A stretch of 64,000 nucleotides of DNA, taken from contig NZ_JAAGOW010000001.1 in NCBI RefSeq assembly GCF_010499245.1, forward strand, positions 3,596,001-3,660,000, written 5' to 3'. The notes below the pieces were generated by a model that was given only the letters and a program-made list of their open reading frames with translations, had not been told where the DNA came from and ran no database searches. The first letter of the stretch is position 1, and each line of letters starts with the position of its first letter. This DNA comes from Variovorax sp. WS11 (GTDB lineage: Bacteria; Pseudomonadota; Gammaproteobacteria; Burkholderiales; Burkholderiaceae_C). Shown here piece after piece: positions 28,837 to 39,871 of the stretch. The position numbers were made by a program, and so were the translations under genes.

Positions 28837-30648
28837 ATGCGGCATCTTCAAGACCAACACGTGCTGATCCTGGGCCTGGGCGCCTCGGGCCTGGCGATGG
28901 CGCGCTGGTGCGCGCGCCATGGAGCAAAGCTCACGGTGGCCGACACCCGCGAGGCGCCGCCGCAGCTCGAAGCCCTGCGTGCCGAACTGCCCGATGCGGT
29001 CTTCGTCGGCGGCCCCTTCTCGGCCGCGCTGGTCGAAGGCACGGCGGTGCGCGCGGTGTATCGCTCGCCAGGCTTGTCGCCCGCCTCGGTGGCGGTGGTG
29101 GTCGACGCCGCCAAGGCCGTGGGCTTGCCGGTGGGTGGCGAGCTGGATCTCTTCGCGCGCGCGCTGGCGGACTTGCGCGTGGTCGAGCGTGCAGAAGAAG
29201 CTGCACCGCCGGCCGAGCCGGAGGCGCAGCTGACGCTGGAGGCGCTGCAGCCTGCCGATGTGCTGGAAGTGCTGGAAGTGCTGGAAGTGCCGGAAGTGCC
29301 GGAAGTGCCGGAAGCGCAGCAGCCCGAGGAAGCGCTGGCCGCCAACGAGCCGCAACTTGCCCCCGTGCCGGAATCCGCCGCCGTCGAAGACGACGACGAT
29401 GCCGAGGCCCCGCCGCCTCCGCCCGTGCCCGTTCCGCCGGCGCCCCAGGGCTACCGGCCCGCCGTGCTGGCCGTGACCGGCACCAACGGCAAGACCACCG
29501 TCACCGCGCTGACAGGCCAGCTGGTCGCGCGCGCCGGCAAGACGGTGGCAGTGGCCGGCAACATCGGGCCCACCCTGCTGGACACGCTCGCCGCGCACAT
29601 CGATACCGGCACGCTGCCCGAGGTGTGGGTGCTCGAGCTCTCCAGCTTCCAGCTCGACGGCGTGCAGGGTTTCGAGCCGACCGCCGCGACCGTGCTGAAC
29701 GTGACGCAGGACCACCTCGACTGGCACGGCGACATGGCCGCCTATGCCGCTGCCAAGGCGCGCATCTTCGGCACGAAAAGCGTCATGGTGCTCAACCGCG
29801 AGGACGAGGCGGTGATGGCGATGAAGCCGGTCCCCGTCAAGCTGGCCAAGGGCCAGTCGCCCCGCTCGGTCCTGACCTTCGGCGCCGGCATGCCCCTGCG
29901 ACCGGGCGACTACGGCATCGAGCGCGTCCACGGCATGGCCTGGCTGGTGCGTGCCCTGGAAGCCGACGAGACGCAAAAGCGCAAGCGCGGCGCCGCGGTC
30001 GAGGAGGAAGAGATTCACATCCAGCGCCTGATGCCCGCCGATGCCCTGCGCATCCGCGGCCGGCACAACGCGCTCAATGCACTGGCGGCGCTTGCGCTCG
30101 CCACCGCCGCGGGCTGCCAGCTCGGGCCCATGCTCTACGGCCTGCGCGAATACCGCGGCGAGTCGCACCGCGTGGAGCCGGTCACCATCGTGGACGAGGT
30201 CGAGTTCTTCGACGACAGCAAGGGCACGAACGTCGGCGCGACGGTTGCGGCCCTGAGCGGCCTCGGCGAGGAGCGCCGCGTGGTCGTGATCCTCGGCGGC
30301 GAGGGCAAGGGCCAGGACTTCGCGCCGCTGGCGGCACCCGTGCGTCAGTACGCGCGCGCCGTGGTGCTGATCGGCCGCGACGCACCGCTGATCGAGGCCG
30401 CGCTCGCCTCCACCGGCGTGCCGCTGCTGCACGCCGCCTCGATGGAAGAGGCGGTGAAGGCCGCGGCCGGCCGCGCCCGTCCCGGCGATGCGGTGCTGCT
30501 GTCGCCGGCCTGCGCCAGCTTCGACATGTTCAAGGACTACGCGCACCGCGCCGCCGTGTTCTGCGAGGCCGTGCAGGACTGGGCCGAGTCGCCGCGCGAC
30601 GTGGGCATCGACGGCGACGCGCCGTCGGGCGGGGAGAGCGATAGATGA
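28837..30648 (+). CDS. murD: UDP-MurNAc-L-alanine:D-glutamate ligase with large low-complexity insert
   Basis: Adds D-Glu to UDP-MurNAc-L-Ala. 603 residues against about 440-460 usually. N-terminal Rossmann region ([17 protein letters not shown]) ends near residue 115; ATP loop TGTNGKT at 214-220; [13 protein letters not shown] and [14 protein letters not shown] follow. The excess is mainly a Glu/Pro/Val-rich stretch at about 119-204 containing a tandem repeat and a run of Asp and Pro, plus a charged loop near 370-390. Both are expected to be surface linkers. Stop overlaps a mini-ORF ATG. Confidence 0.95.
   Translation: MRHLQDQHVLILGLGASGLAMARWCARHGAKLTVADTREAPPQLEALRAELPDAVFVGGPFSAALVEGTAVRAVYRSPGLSPASVAVVVDAAKAVGLPVGGELDLFARALADLRVVERAEEAAPPAEPEAQLTLEALQPADVLEVLEVLEVPEVPEVPEAQQPEEALAANEPQLAPVPESAAVEDDDDAEAPPPPPVPVPPAPQGYRPAVLAVTGTNGKTTVTALTGQLVARAGKTVAVAGNIGPTLLDTLAAHIDTGTLPEVWVLELSSFQLDGVQGFEPTAATVLNVTQDHLDWHGDMAAYAAAKARIFGTKSVMVLNREDEAVMAMKPVPVKLAKGQSPRSVLTFGAGMPLRPGDYGIERVHGMAWLVRALEADETQKRKRGAAVEEEEIHIQRLMPADALRIRGRHNALNALAALALATAAGCQLGPMLYGLREYRGESHRVEPVTIVDEVEFFDDSKGTNVGATVAALSGLGEERRVVVILGGEGKGQDFAPLAAPVRQYARAVVLIGRDAPLIEAALASTGVPLLHAASMEEAVKAAAGRARPGDAVLLSPACASFDMFKDYAHRAAVFCEAVQDWAESPRDVGIDGDAPSGGESDR
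29260..29313 (+). repeat. 9-bp tandem repeat (6 copies) inside murD
   Basis: Six tandem units: three GTGCTGGAA then three GTGCCGGAA, coding for (VLE)3(VPE)3 at residues 142-159. The unit is a multiple of three, so copy-number change would keep the frame. It lies in the inserted linker between the substrate-binding and ATPase domains. Confidence 0.95.
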
Positions 30649-30713
30649 GCCCCCGCACGGCCGCTCCGAAGGGGGCTCACACCGCAGCGCGTAGCGCGGA
30701 GGTCGCCTTATGA
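30645..30713 (+). repeat. coupling mini-ORF repeat, copy B (murD-ftsW junction)
   Basis: 69-bp element reading as a 22-codon ORF ([17 protein letters not shown] at its start). Its ATG overlaps the murD stop (ATGA, 30645-30648) and its TGA overlaps the ftsW ATG (30710-30713), just as in copy A at ftsL-ftsI. Shared blocks are ATGAGCC, GGCCGCTCC, AAGG, GCGGAGGT and the final ATGAGC. The centre contains small inverted repeats (GCGCGTAGCGC), like REP-type elements. Confidence 0.65.
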
Positions 30714-32008
30714 GCGCGAACGCCGCCGCCGCCACGCCCAACAAGAGCCCCCGCTTCTGGGAGGGCTGGTTCAGTCGCGCCAAGACCAGCATGGACGCCT
30801 TGCCCATGCACCTGCCGGTGCGCCTGGGCAATGCCGGCATGACGCAGACCAAGGCCGCGCCGGTGCGCGTGCTGGGCTTCGACCAGGCGCTGGCCTGGGT
30901 CACGGTCGCGCTGCTGGCCTGGGGGCTGGTGATGGTCTACTCGGCCTCGATCGCGCTGCCCGACAACCCGCGCTTCGCGCGCGCCGGCTACAGCGCCAGC
31001 TACTTCCTCACGCGGCACGTCGCCTCGATCGTGATCGCCTTCGTGGCCGCGCTGCTGGCCTTCCAGGTGCCGATGCGCACCTGGGAGCGCGCCGCGCCCT
31101 GGCTCTTCGTGGCCTCGCTGCTGCTGCTGGTCGCGGTGCTGATCCCGCACATCGGCATCAACGTCAACGGCGCGCGCCGCTGGCTGCCGATGGGCTTCAT
31201 GCGCTTCCAGCCCTCGGAGCTGGCCAAGCTCGCGATGATCCTCTACGCCGCCAGCTACATGGTGCGCAAGATGGAAATCAAGGAGCGCTTCTTCCGCGCC
31301 GTGTTGCCGATGGGCGTGGCGGTGGTCGTGGTCGGAATGCTGGTGATGGCCGAACCCGACATGGGCGCCTTCATGGTGATCGCGGTGATCGCGATGGGCA
31401 TCCTGTTCCTGGGCGGCGTCAATGCGCGCATGTTCTTCCTGATCGCGGCGCTGGTGGTGGTGGCCTTCGGCACCATCGTGGCCTCCAGCCCGTGGCGGCG
31501 CGAGCGCATCTTCGCCTACCTCGACCCGTGGAGCGAGGAGCATGCGCTGGGCAAGGGCTACCAGCTCTCGCATTCGCTGATCGCCATCGGCCGCGGCGAG
31601 ATCTTCGGCGTCGGCCTGGGCGGCAGCGTCGAGAAGCTGCACTGGCTGCCCGAGGCCCACACCGACTTCCTGATGGCGGTGATCGGCGAGGAGTTCGGCC
31701 TGGTCGGCGTGCTGCTGGCCATCGGCCTGTTCCTCTGGCTCACCCGCCGCATCATGCACATCGGCCGCCAGGCGATCGCGCTGGACCGCGTGTTCGCCGG
31801 CCTGGTGGCGCAGGGCGTGGGCATCTGGATCGGCTTCCAGGCTTTCATCAACATGGGCGTGAACCTGGGCGCGCTGCCGACCAAGGGGCTGACCCTGCCG
31901 CTGATGAGCTTCGGCGGCTCGGCCATCCTGATGAACGTGATCGCGCTGGCGATCGTGCTTCGCATCGACTACGAGAACCGTGTGCTCATGCGCGGAGGCC
32001 GCGTATGA
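30710..32008 (+). CDS. ftsW: septal peptidoglycan polymerase FtsW (SEDS family)
   Basis: Lipid II glycosyltransferase of the divisome, working with FtsI. 432 residues with a ~50-residue cytoplasmic N-terminus and about ten membrane helices. SEDS features: [20 protein letters not shown], the catalytic-Asp loop in [24 protein letters not shown], and [16 protein letters not shown] in the upstream repeat supplies the ribosome site. Stop overlaps murG as ATGA. The other SEDS protein, RodA, is at 52.4 kb. Confidence 0.95.
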   Translation: MSANAAAATPNKSPRFWEGWFSRAKTSMDALPMHLPVRLGNAGMTQTKAAPVRVLGFDQALAWVTVALLAWGLVMVYSASIALPDNPRFARAGYSASYFLTRHVASIVIAFVAALLAFQVPMRTWERAAPWLFVASLLLLVAVLIPHIGINVNGARRWLPMGFMRFQPSELAKLAMILYAASYMVRKMEIKERFFRAVLPMGVAVVVVGMLVMAEPDMGAFMVIAVIAMGILFLGGVNARMFFLIAALVVVAFGTIVASSPWRRERIFAYLDPWSEEHALGKGYQLSHSLIAIGRGEIFGVGLGGSVEKLHWLPEAHTDFLMAVIGEEFGLVGVLLAIGLFLWLTRRIMHIGRQAIALDRVFAGLVAQGVGIWIGFQAFINMGVNLGALPTKGLTLPLMSFGGSAILMNVIALAIVLRIDYENRVLMRGGRV

Positions 32009-33069
32009 GCAGCAGGACCGCACTCGTCATGGCAGGCGGCACGGGTGGCCACATCTTCCCGGGCCTCGCCGTGGCCGAAGCCCTGCGCGAGCGCGGCTGG
32101 CGCGTGCACTGGCTGGGCGCGCCCGGCAGCATGGAAGAGAAGCTGGTGCCGCCGCGCGGCTTCGCCTTCGAACCCGTGCAGTTCGGCGGCGTGCGCGGCA
32201 AGGGGCCGCTCACGCTGGCCCTGCTGCCCATGCGCCTCTTGCGCGCCTTCTGGCAGAGCCTGGCCGTGGTGCGCCGCGTGCGGCCCGACGTGGTGCTGGG
32301 ACTGGGTGGCTACATCACTTTCCCCGGCGGCATGATGAGCGTGCTGCTGAACAAGCCGCTGGTGCTGCACGAGCAGAACTCGGTGGCCGGGCTCGCCAAC
32401 AAGATCCTGGCCGGCGTTGCCGACCGCGTCTTCACCGCCTTCCCGAACGTGATGAAGAAGGCGCAATGGGTCGGCAATCCGCTGCGCGCGGCCTTCGTGT
32501 CGCAGCCCGACCCGGCCACCCGCTTCGCCGGCCGCAGCGGCCCGCTCAAGCTGCTGGTGGTGGGCGGCAGCCTGGGCGCGAAGGCGCTCAACGCGGTGGT
32601 GCCGAAGGCGCTGGCCCGCATCGCGCCCGAGCAGCGCCCGAGCGTCTTGCACCAGAGCGGCGCCAAGCAGATCGACGAGCTGCGCTCCAACTACGCCGCT
32701 GCCGGCGTCGAGGGCGAGCTCACCCCTTTCATCGAAGACGCCGCAAGTGCCTATGCCGACGCCGATCTGATCGTCGCGCGTGCCGGTGCGAGCACCGTCA
32801 CCGAGATCGCGGCCGTCGGCGCGGCTGCGCTGTTCGTGCCTTTCCCTTCCGCCGTGGACGACCACCAGACCACCAACGCCCGCTTCCTCGTCGACGCGGG
32901 CGGGGGCTGGCTCGTTCAACAAACCGAATTGACTCCCGAATTGCTGGCCGATTTGCTACAGAAGACCGGGCGCCCCGCGCTCATGGAACGTGCCGTGAAG
33001 GCCAAGACGATGCAGAAGACCGAGGCGGTCGACGTCCTGGTCCGCGCGTGCGAGGAGCTTGCGAAATGA
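32005..33069 (+). CDS. murG: UDP-GlcNAc:lipid I GlcNAc transferase
   Basis: Peripheral GT28 glycosyltransferase that converts lipid I to lipid II on the inner face of the membrane. 354 residues. [10 protein letters not shown] is the acceptor-binding glycine loop, then [24 protein letters not shown] and [14 protein letters not shown], the donor nucleotide site. ATG overlaps the ftsW stop; its own stop overlaps murC. Confidence 0.97.
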   Translation: MSSRTALVMAGGTGGHIFPGLAVAEALRERGWRVHWLGAPGSMEEKLVPPRGFAFEPVQFGGVRGKGPLTLALLPMRLLRAFWQSLAVVRRVRPDVVLGLGGYITFPGGMMSVLLNKPLVLHEQNSVAGLANKILAGVADRVFTAFPNVMKKAQWVGNPLRAAFVSQPDPATRFAGRSGPLKLLVVGGSLGAKALNAVVPKALARIAPEQRPSVLHQSGAKQIDELRSNYAAAGVEGELTPFIEDAASAYADADLIVARAGASTVTEIAAVGAAALFVPFPSAVDDHQTTNARFLVDAGGGWLVQQTELTPELLADLLQKTGRPALMERAVKAKTMQKTEAVDVLVRACEELAK

Positions 33070-34499
33070 AGCACGCCATTCGCCACATTCACTTTGTCGG
33101 TGTCGGCGGCTCCGGCATGAGCGGCATCGCCGAGGTGCTGCTCAACCTCGGCTACAAGATCACCGGCTCCGACCTGGCCGACAGCGCCACGCTCAAGCGG
33201 CTCGCGGGCCTGGGCATCGGCACCTTCGTCGGCCACGACGCGGCCCACATCGCGGGCGCCGACGCGGTCGTCACCTCCACGGCCGTGCAGGGCGACAACC
33301 CCGAGGTGGTGGCGGCACGCGAGAAGCGCATCCCCGTGGTGCCGCGCGCGCTGATGCTGGCCGAGCTGATGCGGCTCAAGCAGGGCGTCGCCATTGCCGG
33401 CACGCACGGCAAGACCACCACCACCAGCCTCGTGGCCAGCGTGCTCGCCGCCGCCGGGCTGGACCCGACCTTCGTCATCGGCGGCCGGCTCAACAGCGCC
33501 GGCGCCAATGCGCAGCTGGGCAGCGGCGACTACATCGTGGTGGAGGCCGACGAATCCGACGCCTCCTTCCTGAACCTGCTGCCGGTCATGGCGGTGGTCA
33601 CGAACATCGACGCCGACCACATGGAGACCTACGGGCACGACTTCGCGAAGCTCAAGAAGGCCTTCGTCGATTTTCTGCACCGCATGCCCTTCTACGGCGT
33701 GGCGATCCTGTGCACCGACGACCCCGCGGTGCGCGAGATCGTGACCGAGGTCTCGTGCCCGGTCACCAGCTACGGCTTCGGCGAAGACGCGCAGGTGCGG
33801 GCCGTGAACGTGCGCGCGGTCGGCCAGCAGATGCACTTCACCGCGCAGCGGCGCAACGGCGTCACCTTGCCCGACCTCGACATCGTGCTCAACCTGCCGG
33901 GCGAGCACAACGTGCGCAACGCGTTGGCGGTGATCGCGGTGGCGGTCGAGCTCAACGTGCCCGACGAGGCGGTGCAGCGCGGCCTGGCCGACTTCAAGGG
34001 CGTGGGCCGGCGCTTCCAGCGCTACGGCGACGTCAAGCTGCGCGGCGCCCTCGGCCTGGGCAGCTTCACGCTGATCGACGACTACGGCCACCACCCGGTC
34101 GAGATGGCGGCCACCATCGCCGCCGCGCGCGGCGCCTTTCCGGGCCGCCGCCTGGTGCTGGCCTTCCAGCCGCACCGCTACACCCGCACGCGCGACTGCT
34201 TCGAGGACTTCGTCAAGGTCATCGGCGGCGCCGATGCGGTGCTGCTCGGCGAGGTCTACGCCGCGGGCGAGGCGCCCATCGTGGCGGCCGACGGCCGCTC
34301 GCTGGCGCGGGCGATCCGCGTTGCGGGCAAGGTCGAGCCGGTCTTCGTCGACGACATCGCCGGCATGCCGCAGGCGATCCTGGACAACGCGCACGACGGC
34401 GACGTCGTGATCTGCATGGGCGCGGGCTCCATCGGCGCCGTGCCGGCCAAGGTGGTCGAGCAGGGCGGTTCGGTTTCTTCTTCAGGGAGGTCCCTGTGA
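33066..34499 (+). CDS. murC: UDP-N-acetylmuramate:L-alanine ligase
   Basis: First Mur ligase, cytosolic. 477 residues. N-terminal [19 protein letters not shown] loop [20 protein letters not shown], and [10 protein letters not shown] with the conserved His pair. Coupled to both neighbours by overlaps. A second, related ligase (Mpl, for recycling) is encoded at 56.9 kb. Confidence 0.97.
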   Translation: MKHAIRHIHFVGVGGSGMSGIAEVLLNLGYKITGSDLADSATLKRLAGLGIGTFVGHDAAHIAGADAVVTSTAVQGDNPEVVAAREKRIPVVPRALMLAELMRLKQGVAIAGTHGKTTTTSLVASVLAAAGLDPTFVIGGRLNSAGANAQLGSGDYIVVEADESDASFLNLLPVMAVVTNIDADHMETYGHDFAKLKKAFVDFLHRMPFYGVAILCTDDPAVREIVTEVSCPVTSYGFGEDAQVRAVNVRAVGQQMHFTAQRRNGVTLPDLDIVLNLPGEHNVRNALAVIAVAVELNVPDEAVQRGLADFKGVGRRFQRYGDVKLRGALGLGSFTLIDDYGHHPVEMAATIAAARGAFPGRRLVLAFQPHRYTRTRDCFEDFVKVIGGADAVLLGEVYAAGEAPIVAADGRSLARAIRVAGKVEPVFVDDIAGMPQAILDNAHDGDVVICMGAGSIGAVPAKVVEQGGSVSSSGRSL

Positions 34500-35455
34500 A
34501 CCCGCAAGACTTCGGCAAGGTCGCGGTGCTGTTCGGCGGCACCTCGGCGGAGCGCGAGATTTCCATCATGTCGGGCACCGGCGTGCTCGAAGCGCTGCGC
34601 TCGGGCGGCGTCGATGCGCATGCCTTCGACCCGGCCGAGCGCGAGCTGGTCGAGCTCAAGCACGAGGGCTTCGCGCGCTGCTTCGTGGTGCTGCACGGCC
34701 GCCACGGCGAGGACGGCACGGTGCAGGGCGCGCTGGAGCTGCTGGGCATCCCCTACACCGGCTCCGGCGTCATGGCCTCGGCCGTGGCCATGGACAAGGT
34801 CATGACCAAGCGCATCTGGCAGGCCGACGGCCTGCCGACGCCGCGCTATGCGCGTCTGGCCTTCGACCAGCAGAGCCGCGAGCAGATCATGGCCGTGCCC
34901 GACGTGCTGGGCCTGCCGCTGATCGTCAAGCCGCCGCGCGAGGGCTCCTCCATCGGCGTGACCAAGGTCATGGGCTATTCCGAGATGCAGGATGCCGTGA
35001 CGCTCGCCGTCGGCTACGACACCGACGTGCTGTGCGAGGAGTTCATCGAGGGCGAGGAAGTCACCTGCGCCGTGCTGGGCAACGGCCTGAACGCGCAGGC
35101 GCTGCCGGTGGTGCGCATCGCCGCGCCCGAGGGCGCCTACGACTACCAGAACAAGTACTTCACCGACGACGTGAAGTACCACTGCCCGAGCGGCTTGCCC
35201 GAGGCCGAGGAGCAGGAGATCCGGCGCATCTCGCTGGCCGCCTACCACCAGCTCGGCTGCCGCGGCTGGGGCCGTGCCGACCTGATGATCCGCGCCAGCG
35301 ACCGCAAGCCCTTCCTGCTGGAGATGAACACCTCGCCGGGCATGACCACCCATTCGCTGGTGCCCATGTCGGCGCGCGCTGCCGGCATCTCCTACGAGGA
35401 TTTGTGCTTGCGCGTGCTCGCTTCCGCCACGCTGGATTCAAGGGCGGAGGTCTGA
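34496..35455 (+). CDS. ddlB: D-alanine:D-alanine ligase
   Basis: Makes D-Ala-D-Ala for MurF. 319 residues from GTG 34496, which overlaps the murC stop and follows [43 protein letters not shown] and [15 protein letters not shown] are ATP-grasp and substrate motifs. Being in the dcw cluster makes it the DdlB type. Confidence 0.96.
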   Translation: MNPQDFGKVAVLFGGTSAEREISIMSGTGVLEALRSGGVDAHAFDPAERELVELKHEGFARCFVVLHGRHGEDGTVQGALELLGIPYTGSGVMASAVAMDKVMTKRIWQADGLPTPRYARLAFDQQSREQIMAVPDVLGLPLIVKPPREGSSIGVTKVMGYSEMQDAVTLAVGYDTDVLCEEFIEGEEVTCAVLGNGLNAQALPVVRIAAPEGAYDYQNKYFTDDVKYHCPSGLPEAEEQEIRRISLAAYHQLGCRGWGRADLMIRASDRKPFLLEMNTSPGMTTHSLVPMSARAAGISYEDLCLRVLASATLDSRAEV

Positions 35456-36246
35456 TGGCCGACAGCATCCCCGTGCCCTTCGACGTCAAGCTCATGAACG
35501 TGACCGCGACCCTGGTGTACGCGTTGTTCGCGCTCGTGCTGCTGGCGGCGGGTGCCTGGTGGGTGCTGCGCCAGCCCTTCTTCCCGCTCGCCGGCATCAA
35601 GGTGGACGGCGAGGTCACGCACAACAACGCGGTCACGCTGCGCGCCAACGTCGCGCCGCAGCTGGCCGGCAACTTCTTCACCGTCGACCTGGCGAAGGCG
35701 CGCGCGGCCTTCGAATCCGTGCCCTGGGTGCGCAAGGCGGTGGTGCGGCGCGAGTTCCCCAACAAGCTGCGCGCGACGCTGACCGAGCATGCGCCAGTGG
35801 CGCACTGGGGCGACGAAGCCGATTCGCGGCTGATCAACGGCTTCGGCGAGGTCTTCGACGCCAACGTCGCGGAGGTGGACGACGACCTGCCGCGCCTCGG
35901 CGGCCCGCCCGAGCAGGCCGGCCAGGTGTTGGGCATGTACCGCGTGCTGCAGCCGCTGTTCTCGCCCTACGAACTGGCGATCGATCAACTGAAGCTGTCG
36001 AGCCGCGGCAGCTGGAGTGTGGTGCTGGACAGCGGGGCGGTGCTCGAGCTGGGCCGCGGGCGCAGCGAGGAAGTGGCGGCCCGCACGCAGCGCTTCCTGG
36101 TCACGGTGGCGCCGGTCGCCAAACAGTACGGGCGCAGCGTCTCCGCCGTCGAAGGCGCCGACCTGCGGCACAACGAAGGCTATGCACTGCGGTTGCGCGG
36201 CGTCACCACGGTCACGACAGAGCCGCCACCGCCCAGGAAGAAATAG
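35455..36246 (+). CDS. ftsQ: cell division protein FtsQ
   Basis: Bitopic divisome protein of the FtsQLB complex. 263 residues: short N-terminus, membrane helix at about 17-38 (ATLVYALFALVLLAAGAWWV), POTRA domain starting FFPLAGIKVDGEVTH, then the beta domain. TGATG overlap with ddl. Ends in a basic Pro-rich tail. Confidence 0.93.
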   Translation: MADSIPVPFDVKLMNVTATLVYALFALVLLAAGAWWVLRQPFFPLAGIKVDGEVTHNNAVTLRANVAPQLAGNFFTVDLAKARAAFESVPWVRKAVVRREFPNKLRATLTEHAPVAHWGDEADSRLINGFGEVFDANVAEVDDDLPRLGGPPEQAGQVLGMYRVLQPLFSPYELAIDQLKLSSRGSWSVVLDSGAVLELGRGRSEEVAARTQRFLVTVAPVAKQYGRSVSAVEGADLRHNEGYALRLRGVTTVTTEPPPPRKK

Positions 36247-36262
36247 AGAGCAGAGGAAATTC

Positions 36263-37492
36263 ATGTCCAAGGAATACAAAGACCTGGTCGTCGGACTCGA
36301 CATCGGAACCGCCAAGGTGATGGCGGTGGTGGCCGAGGTGCTGCCCACCGGCGAGCTCAAGCTGGCGGGGCTGGGCATCGCGCCCAGCAACGGGCTCAAG
36401 CGCGGCGTGGTGGTGAACATCGACGCCACGGTGCAGAGCATCCAGCAGGCGCTCAAGGAAGCGGAGCTGATGGCCGACTGCAAGATCAGCCGCGTCTACA
36501 CCGGCATCACGGGCAGCCACATCCGCGGCATCAATTCGAGCGGCATGGTGGCGGTCAAGGACAAGGAAGTCACGCAGGCCGACGTGGCGCGCGTGGTGGA
36601 GACCGCGCGCGCGATCAACATCTCCAGCGACCAGCGCCTGCTGCTGGTCGAGCCGCAAGAGTTCGTGATCGACGGCCAGGACGTGAAGGAGCCGATCGGC
36701 ATGAGCGGCATGCGGCTCGAAGCCAAGGTGCACATCGTCACCGGCGCGCAGAGCGCGGCCGAGAACATCATCAAGTGCGTGCGCCGCTGCGGGCTCGAAG
36801 TCGACCAGCTGATGCTCAACCCGCTCGCTTCCAGCCAGGCGGTGCTGACCGAGGACGAGCGCGAGCTGGGCGTGGTGCTGGTGGACATCGGCGCCGGCAC
36901 CACCGACGTGGCCATCTTCACCAACGGCGCGATCCGCCACACGGCGGTGATCCCGATCGCGGGCGACCTCATTACCAGCGACATCGCGATGGCGCTGCGA
37001 ACGCCCACCAAGGACGCCGAGGACATCAAGGTCGAGAACGGCTATGCCAAGCAGCTGCTGGCCGATCCCGACACGCAGGTCGAAGTGCCCGGGCTCGGCG
37101 ATCGCGGGCCGCGCATGCTCAGCAAGCAGGCGCTGGCCGGCGTGATCGAGCCGCGAGTGGAAGAGATCTTCTCGCTGGTGCAGCAGGTGGTGCGCGAGTC
37201 GGGCTACGAGGAGGTGCTGTCCTCCGGCGTGGTGCTGACCGGCGGCAGCGCGGTGATGCCAGGGATGGTCGAGCTGGGCGAGGACATCTTCCTCAAGCCG
37301 GTGCGCCGCGGCATCCCCAAGTATTCGAGCGCCCTGTCGGACATGGTCGCGCAGCCGCGCGCAGCGACCGTGATGGGCCTGCTGGAGGAGGCGCGCTATG
37401 CACGGCTGCGCGGCTTCAAGGTCGCCCAGAAGAACGGCTCCGTAAAGACCGCCTTCGGCCGCTTCAAGGACTTCATCGTGGGGAACTTCTGA
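36263..37492 (+). CDS. ftsA: cell division protein FtsA
   Basis: Actin-like ATPase that tethers FtsZ to the membrane. 409 residues; AGAGGAAA before the ATG. Phosphate-1 loop VVGLDIGTAKV, phosphate-2 loop LVDIGAGTTDVAIF, adenosine motif VVLTGGSAVMPG. The C-terminus (FGRFKDFIVGNF) looks like the amphipathic membrane-targeting helix. Confidence 0.97.
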   Translation: MSKEYKDLVVGLDIGTAKVMAVVAEVLPTGELKLAGLGIAPSNGLKRGVVVNIDATVQSIQQALKEAELMADCKISRVYTGITGSHIRGINSSGMVAVKDKEVTQADVARVVETARAINISSDQRLLLVEPQEFVIDGQDVKEPIGMSGMRLEAKVHIVTGAQSAAENIIKCVRRCGLEVDQLMLNPLASSQAVLTEDERELGVVLVDIGAGTTDVAIFTNGAIRHTAVIPIAGDLITSDIAMALRTPTKDAEDIKVENGYAKQLLADPDTQVEVPGLGDRGPRMLSKQALAGVIEPRVEEIFSLVQQVVRESGYEEVLSSGVVLTGGSAVMPGMVELGEDIFLKPVRRGIPKYSSALSDMVAQPRAATVMGLLEEARYARLRGFKVAQKNGSVKTAFGRFKDFIVGNF

Positions 37493-37649
37493 AGATGGAC
37501 AGCACACCACTTTGGCTCGTGCGGGGAAGTCCCCCTCGACATTTCAACGAGCGATGGCGGCGCACCGGACCGCCTTGGGAGGGCAGACGGTGACCCTCAA
37601 AACAACACATTCGTACAAACAAGGCAACTGCAAATTCAAGGAGTCAGAA

Positions 37650-38855
37650 ATGGCCATCGAAATGATCGAAATCGAAGAGTTCAACCAAGGCACCCAGATC
37701 AAGGTGATCGGCGTGGGCGGCGGCGGCGGCAACGCGGTCTCGCACATGATCGAGCGCCGCGTACAGGGCGTCGAGTTCATCTGCGCGAACACCGATGCGC
37801 AGGCGCTCCAGCGCAGCAACGCGCACAAGACCATCCAGCTCGGCACCAACGGGCTGGGCGCGGGCAGCAAGCCCGAGAAGGGCCGCGACGCGGCGGAAGC
37901 GGCGGTCGACGACATCCGCGGCGCGATCAACGGCGCCCACATGCTGTTCATCACGGCCGGCATGGGCGGCGGCACCGGCACCGGCGCGGCGCCGGTGATC
38001 GCGCGCGTGGCCAAGGAGATGGGCATCCTCACGGTGGGCGTGGTCACCAAGCCCTTCGACTGGGAAGGTGGCCGCCGCATGACCAATGCCGACGCCGGCC
38101 TGACCGAGCTGGAAGCGAACGTCGACTCGCTGATCGTGGTGCTCAACGAGAAGCTGCTCGACGTGCTGGGCGAGGATGTCACGCAGGACGAGGCCTTCGC
38201 GCATGCCAACGACGTGCTGAAGAACGCCGTGGGCGGGATCTCGGAGATCATCAACGAGTACGGCGGCGTGAACGTCGACTTCGAGGACGTGCGCACCGTG
38301 ATGGGCGAGCCGGGCAAGGCCATGATGGGCACTGCCGCGGCCTCGGGCCCGGACCGCGCGCGCATCGCGGCGGAACAGGCCGTGGCCTGCCCGCTGCTCG
38401 AAGGCATCGACCTCTCGGGCGCCAAGGGCGTGCTGGTGCTGGTGACGGCGTCGAAGAATTCGCTGAAGCTGAGCGAATCGAAGCTGGCCATGACCACCAT
38501 CCGCGCCTTCGCGGCGGAAGACGCGCACGTGATCTACGGTGCCGCCTACGACGACAGCCTGGGCGACGAGATGCGCGTGACCGTGGTCGCCACCGGCCTG
38601 TCGCGCCAGGACGCGCGCCGCCAGGCGCCGACGCTGGAAGTGATCCGCACCGGCACCGACAACATCCCGTTCGGCGTGCCGACGCTCGGCGGCACCGTGC
38701 AGGGCCACCCCAGCCAGCCCAACTACGACGGCATGGCCGTGCCCAGCGTGTGGCGGACCAACCGCACCATGGCCGCGGCCAAGGTGGACGCGCTGTCGAC
38801 GGGCGGGATGGACGACATCGAGATCCCGGCCTTCCTGCGCAGGCAGGCAGACTGA
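37650..38855 (+). CDS. ftsZ: cell division protein FtsZ
   Basis: Tubulin-like GTPase that forms the Z-ring. 401 residues. GTP signature [13 protein letters not shown]7 loop [12 protein letters not shown]-terminal conserved peptide [11 protein letters not shown] for FtsA/ZipA binding. AAGGAG at 37638-37643 is 6 nt upstream of ATG 37650; the longer frame to 37512 is not supported. The 157-bp gap after ftsA holds no promoter I can identify, although ftsZ often has its own. Confidence 0.98.
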   Translation: MAIEMIEIEEFNQGTQIKVIGVGGGGGNAVSHMIERRVQGVEFICANTDAQALQRSNAHKTIQLGTNGLGAGSKPEKGRDAAEAAVDDIRGAINGAHMLFITAGMGGGTGTGAAPVIARVAKEMGILTVGVVTKPFDWEGGRRMTNADAGLTELEANVDSLIVVLNEKLLDVLGEDVTQDEAFAHANDVLKNAVGGISEIINEYGGVNVDFEDVRTVMGEPGKAMMGTAAASGPDRARIAAEQAVACPLLEGIDLSGAKGVLVLVTASKNSLKLSESKLAMTTIRAFAAEDAHVIYGAAYDDSLGDEMRVTVVATGLSRQDARRQAPTLEVIRTGTDNIPFGVPTLGGTVQGHPSQPNYDGMAVPSVWRTNRTMAAAKVDALSTGGMDDIEIPAFLRRQAD

Positions 38856-38934
38856 TCGGTCCGACATGGTGGCTATTGCGGAGATAGCGAGGCGCACGGC
38901 GCGCCGGATGCCTCGCGCTCCTAAAATCGCTGCC

Positions 38935-39858
38935 GTGCTCCAACAACGAACCCTGAAATCCATCACCCGCGCGGTCGGCGTGGGGCTGCACAGCGGCCAG
39001 CGCGTCGAGCTGACGCTCCGGCCGGCGCCCATCGATGCCGGCATCGTGTTCCGCCGCGTCGACCTGCCCGAGCCGGTGGACATCCTCATGCGCGCCGAGG
39101 CCGTGACCGACACGCGGCTGGCCTCCACCGTGTCCACCAACGGGGCCAAGGTGCAGACGGTCGAACACCTGATGTCGGCCTGCGCGGGCCTGGGCATCGA
39201 CAACCTGCAGATCGACATCACCGCCGACGAGGTGCCGATCCTCGACGGTTCCGCCTCGTCCTTCGTGTTCCTGCTGCAGAGCGCGGGCATCGTGCTGCAG
39301 GATGCGCCGCGCCGCTTCATCAAGGTCACGAAGCCGGTCGAGGTGCGCGAGGGCGAAGGCCACGACCTCAAGTGGGCGCGCCTCGTGCCCTACCACGGCT
39401 ACAAGCTGAGCTTCGAGATCGACTTCGACCACCGCGTGGTCAACGCCAGCGGCCAGCGCTTCGAATTCGACCTGGGCTCGGGCTCCTACAGCCGCGACAT
39501 CGCGCGCGCGCGCACCTTCGGCTTCACCAAGGAGGTCGAGTACATGCGCTCCAAGGGGCTGGCGCTGGGCGGCGGGCTCGACAACGCGATCGTGATGGAC
39601 GACACCAAGGTGCTCAATGCCGGCGGGCTGCGCTACGACGACGAGTTCGTCAAGCACAAGATCCTCGACGCCATGGGCGACCTCTACGTCATCGGCCGCC
39701 CGCTGCTCGCGGCCTACAGCGCCTTCCGCTCGGGCCATGCGCTCAACAACAAGCTGCTGCGCGAATTGCTGGCCCAGAAAGACGCTTACGAGATCGTCAG
39801 CTTCGACGACCAGCGCCAGGCGCCGGCCGGCTTCGCCGAAGTCGCGCGGGCCTGGTAG
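38935..39858 (+). CDS. lpxC: UDP-3-O-acyl-N-acetylglucosamine deacetylase
   Basis: Zinc enzyme for the committed step of lipid A synthesis. GTG 38935 gives 307 residues and the standard N-terminus [20 protein letters not shown]. Zinc ligand region [21 protein letters not shown] with the second His and Asp, and a C-terminal [10 protein letters not shown] with the catalytic His. TAAAAT lies only 7 nt before the GTG (38922-38927), so transcription may start at the start codon. Confidence 0.96.
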   Translation: MLQQRTLKSITRAVGVGLHSGQRVELTLRPAPIDAGIVFRRVDLPEPVDILMRAEAVTDTRLASTVSTNGAKVQTVEHLMSACAGLGIDNLQIDITADEVPILDGSASSFVFLLQSAGIVLQDAPRRFIKVTKPVEVREGEGHDLKWARLVPYHGYKLSFEIDFDHRVVNASGQRFEFDLGSGSYSRDIARARTFGFTKEVEYMRSKGLALGGGLDNAIVMDDTKVLNAGGLRYDDEFVKHKILDAMGDLYVIGRPLLAAYSAFRSGHALNNKLLRELLAQKDAYEIVSFDDQRQAPAGFAEVARAW

Positions 39859-39871
39859 GCATCCCCCGGCA

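Noticed and set aside
29260..29313. CRISPR-like array
   Set aside because: Units are contiguous 9-mers without spacers, inside a coding region. No CRISPR array was seen anywhere in the window.
27631..30648. 1005-codon frame suggesting an mraY-overlapping fusion to murD
   Set aside because: The first 402 codons are an out-of-frame reading of mraY; MurD begins at 28837.
28657..30903. 748-codon minus-strand open frame over murD
   Set aside because: Antisense to murD and ftsW; composition and lack of motifs mark it as a shadow.
37523..37534. GGGGAAGTCCCC in the ftsA-ftsZ gap as a hairpin or operator
   Set aside because: Stem of four pairs, isolated, no flanking support. No ftsZ promoter could be placed in the gap either.
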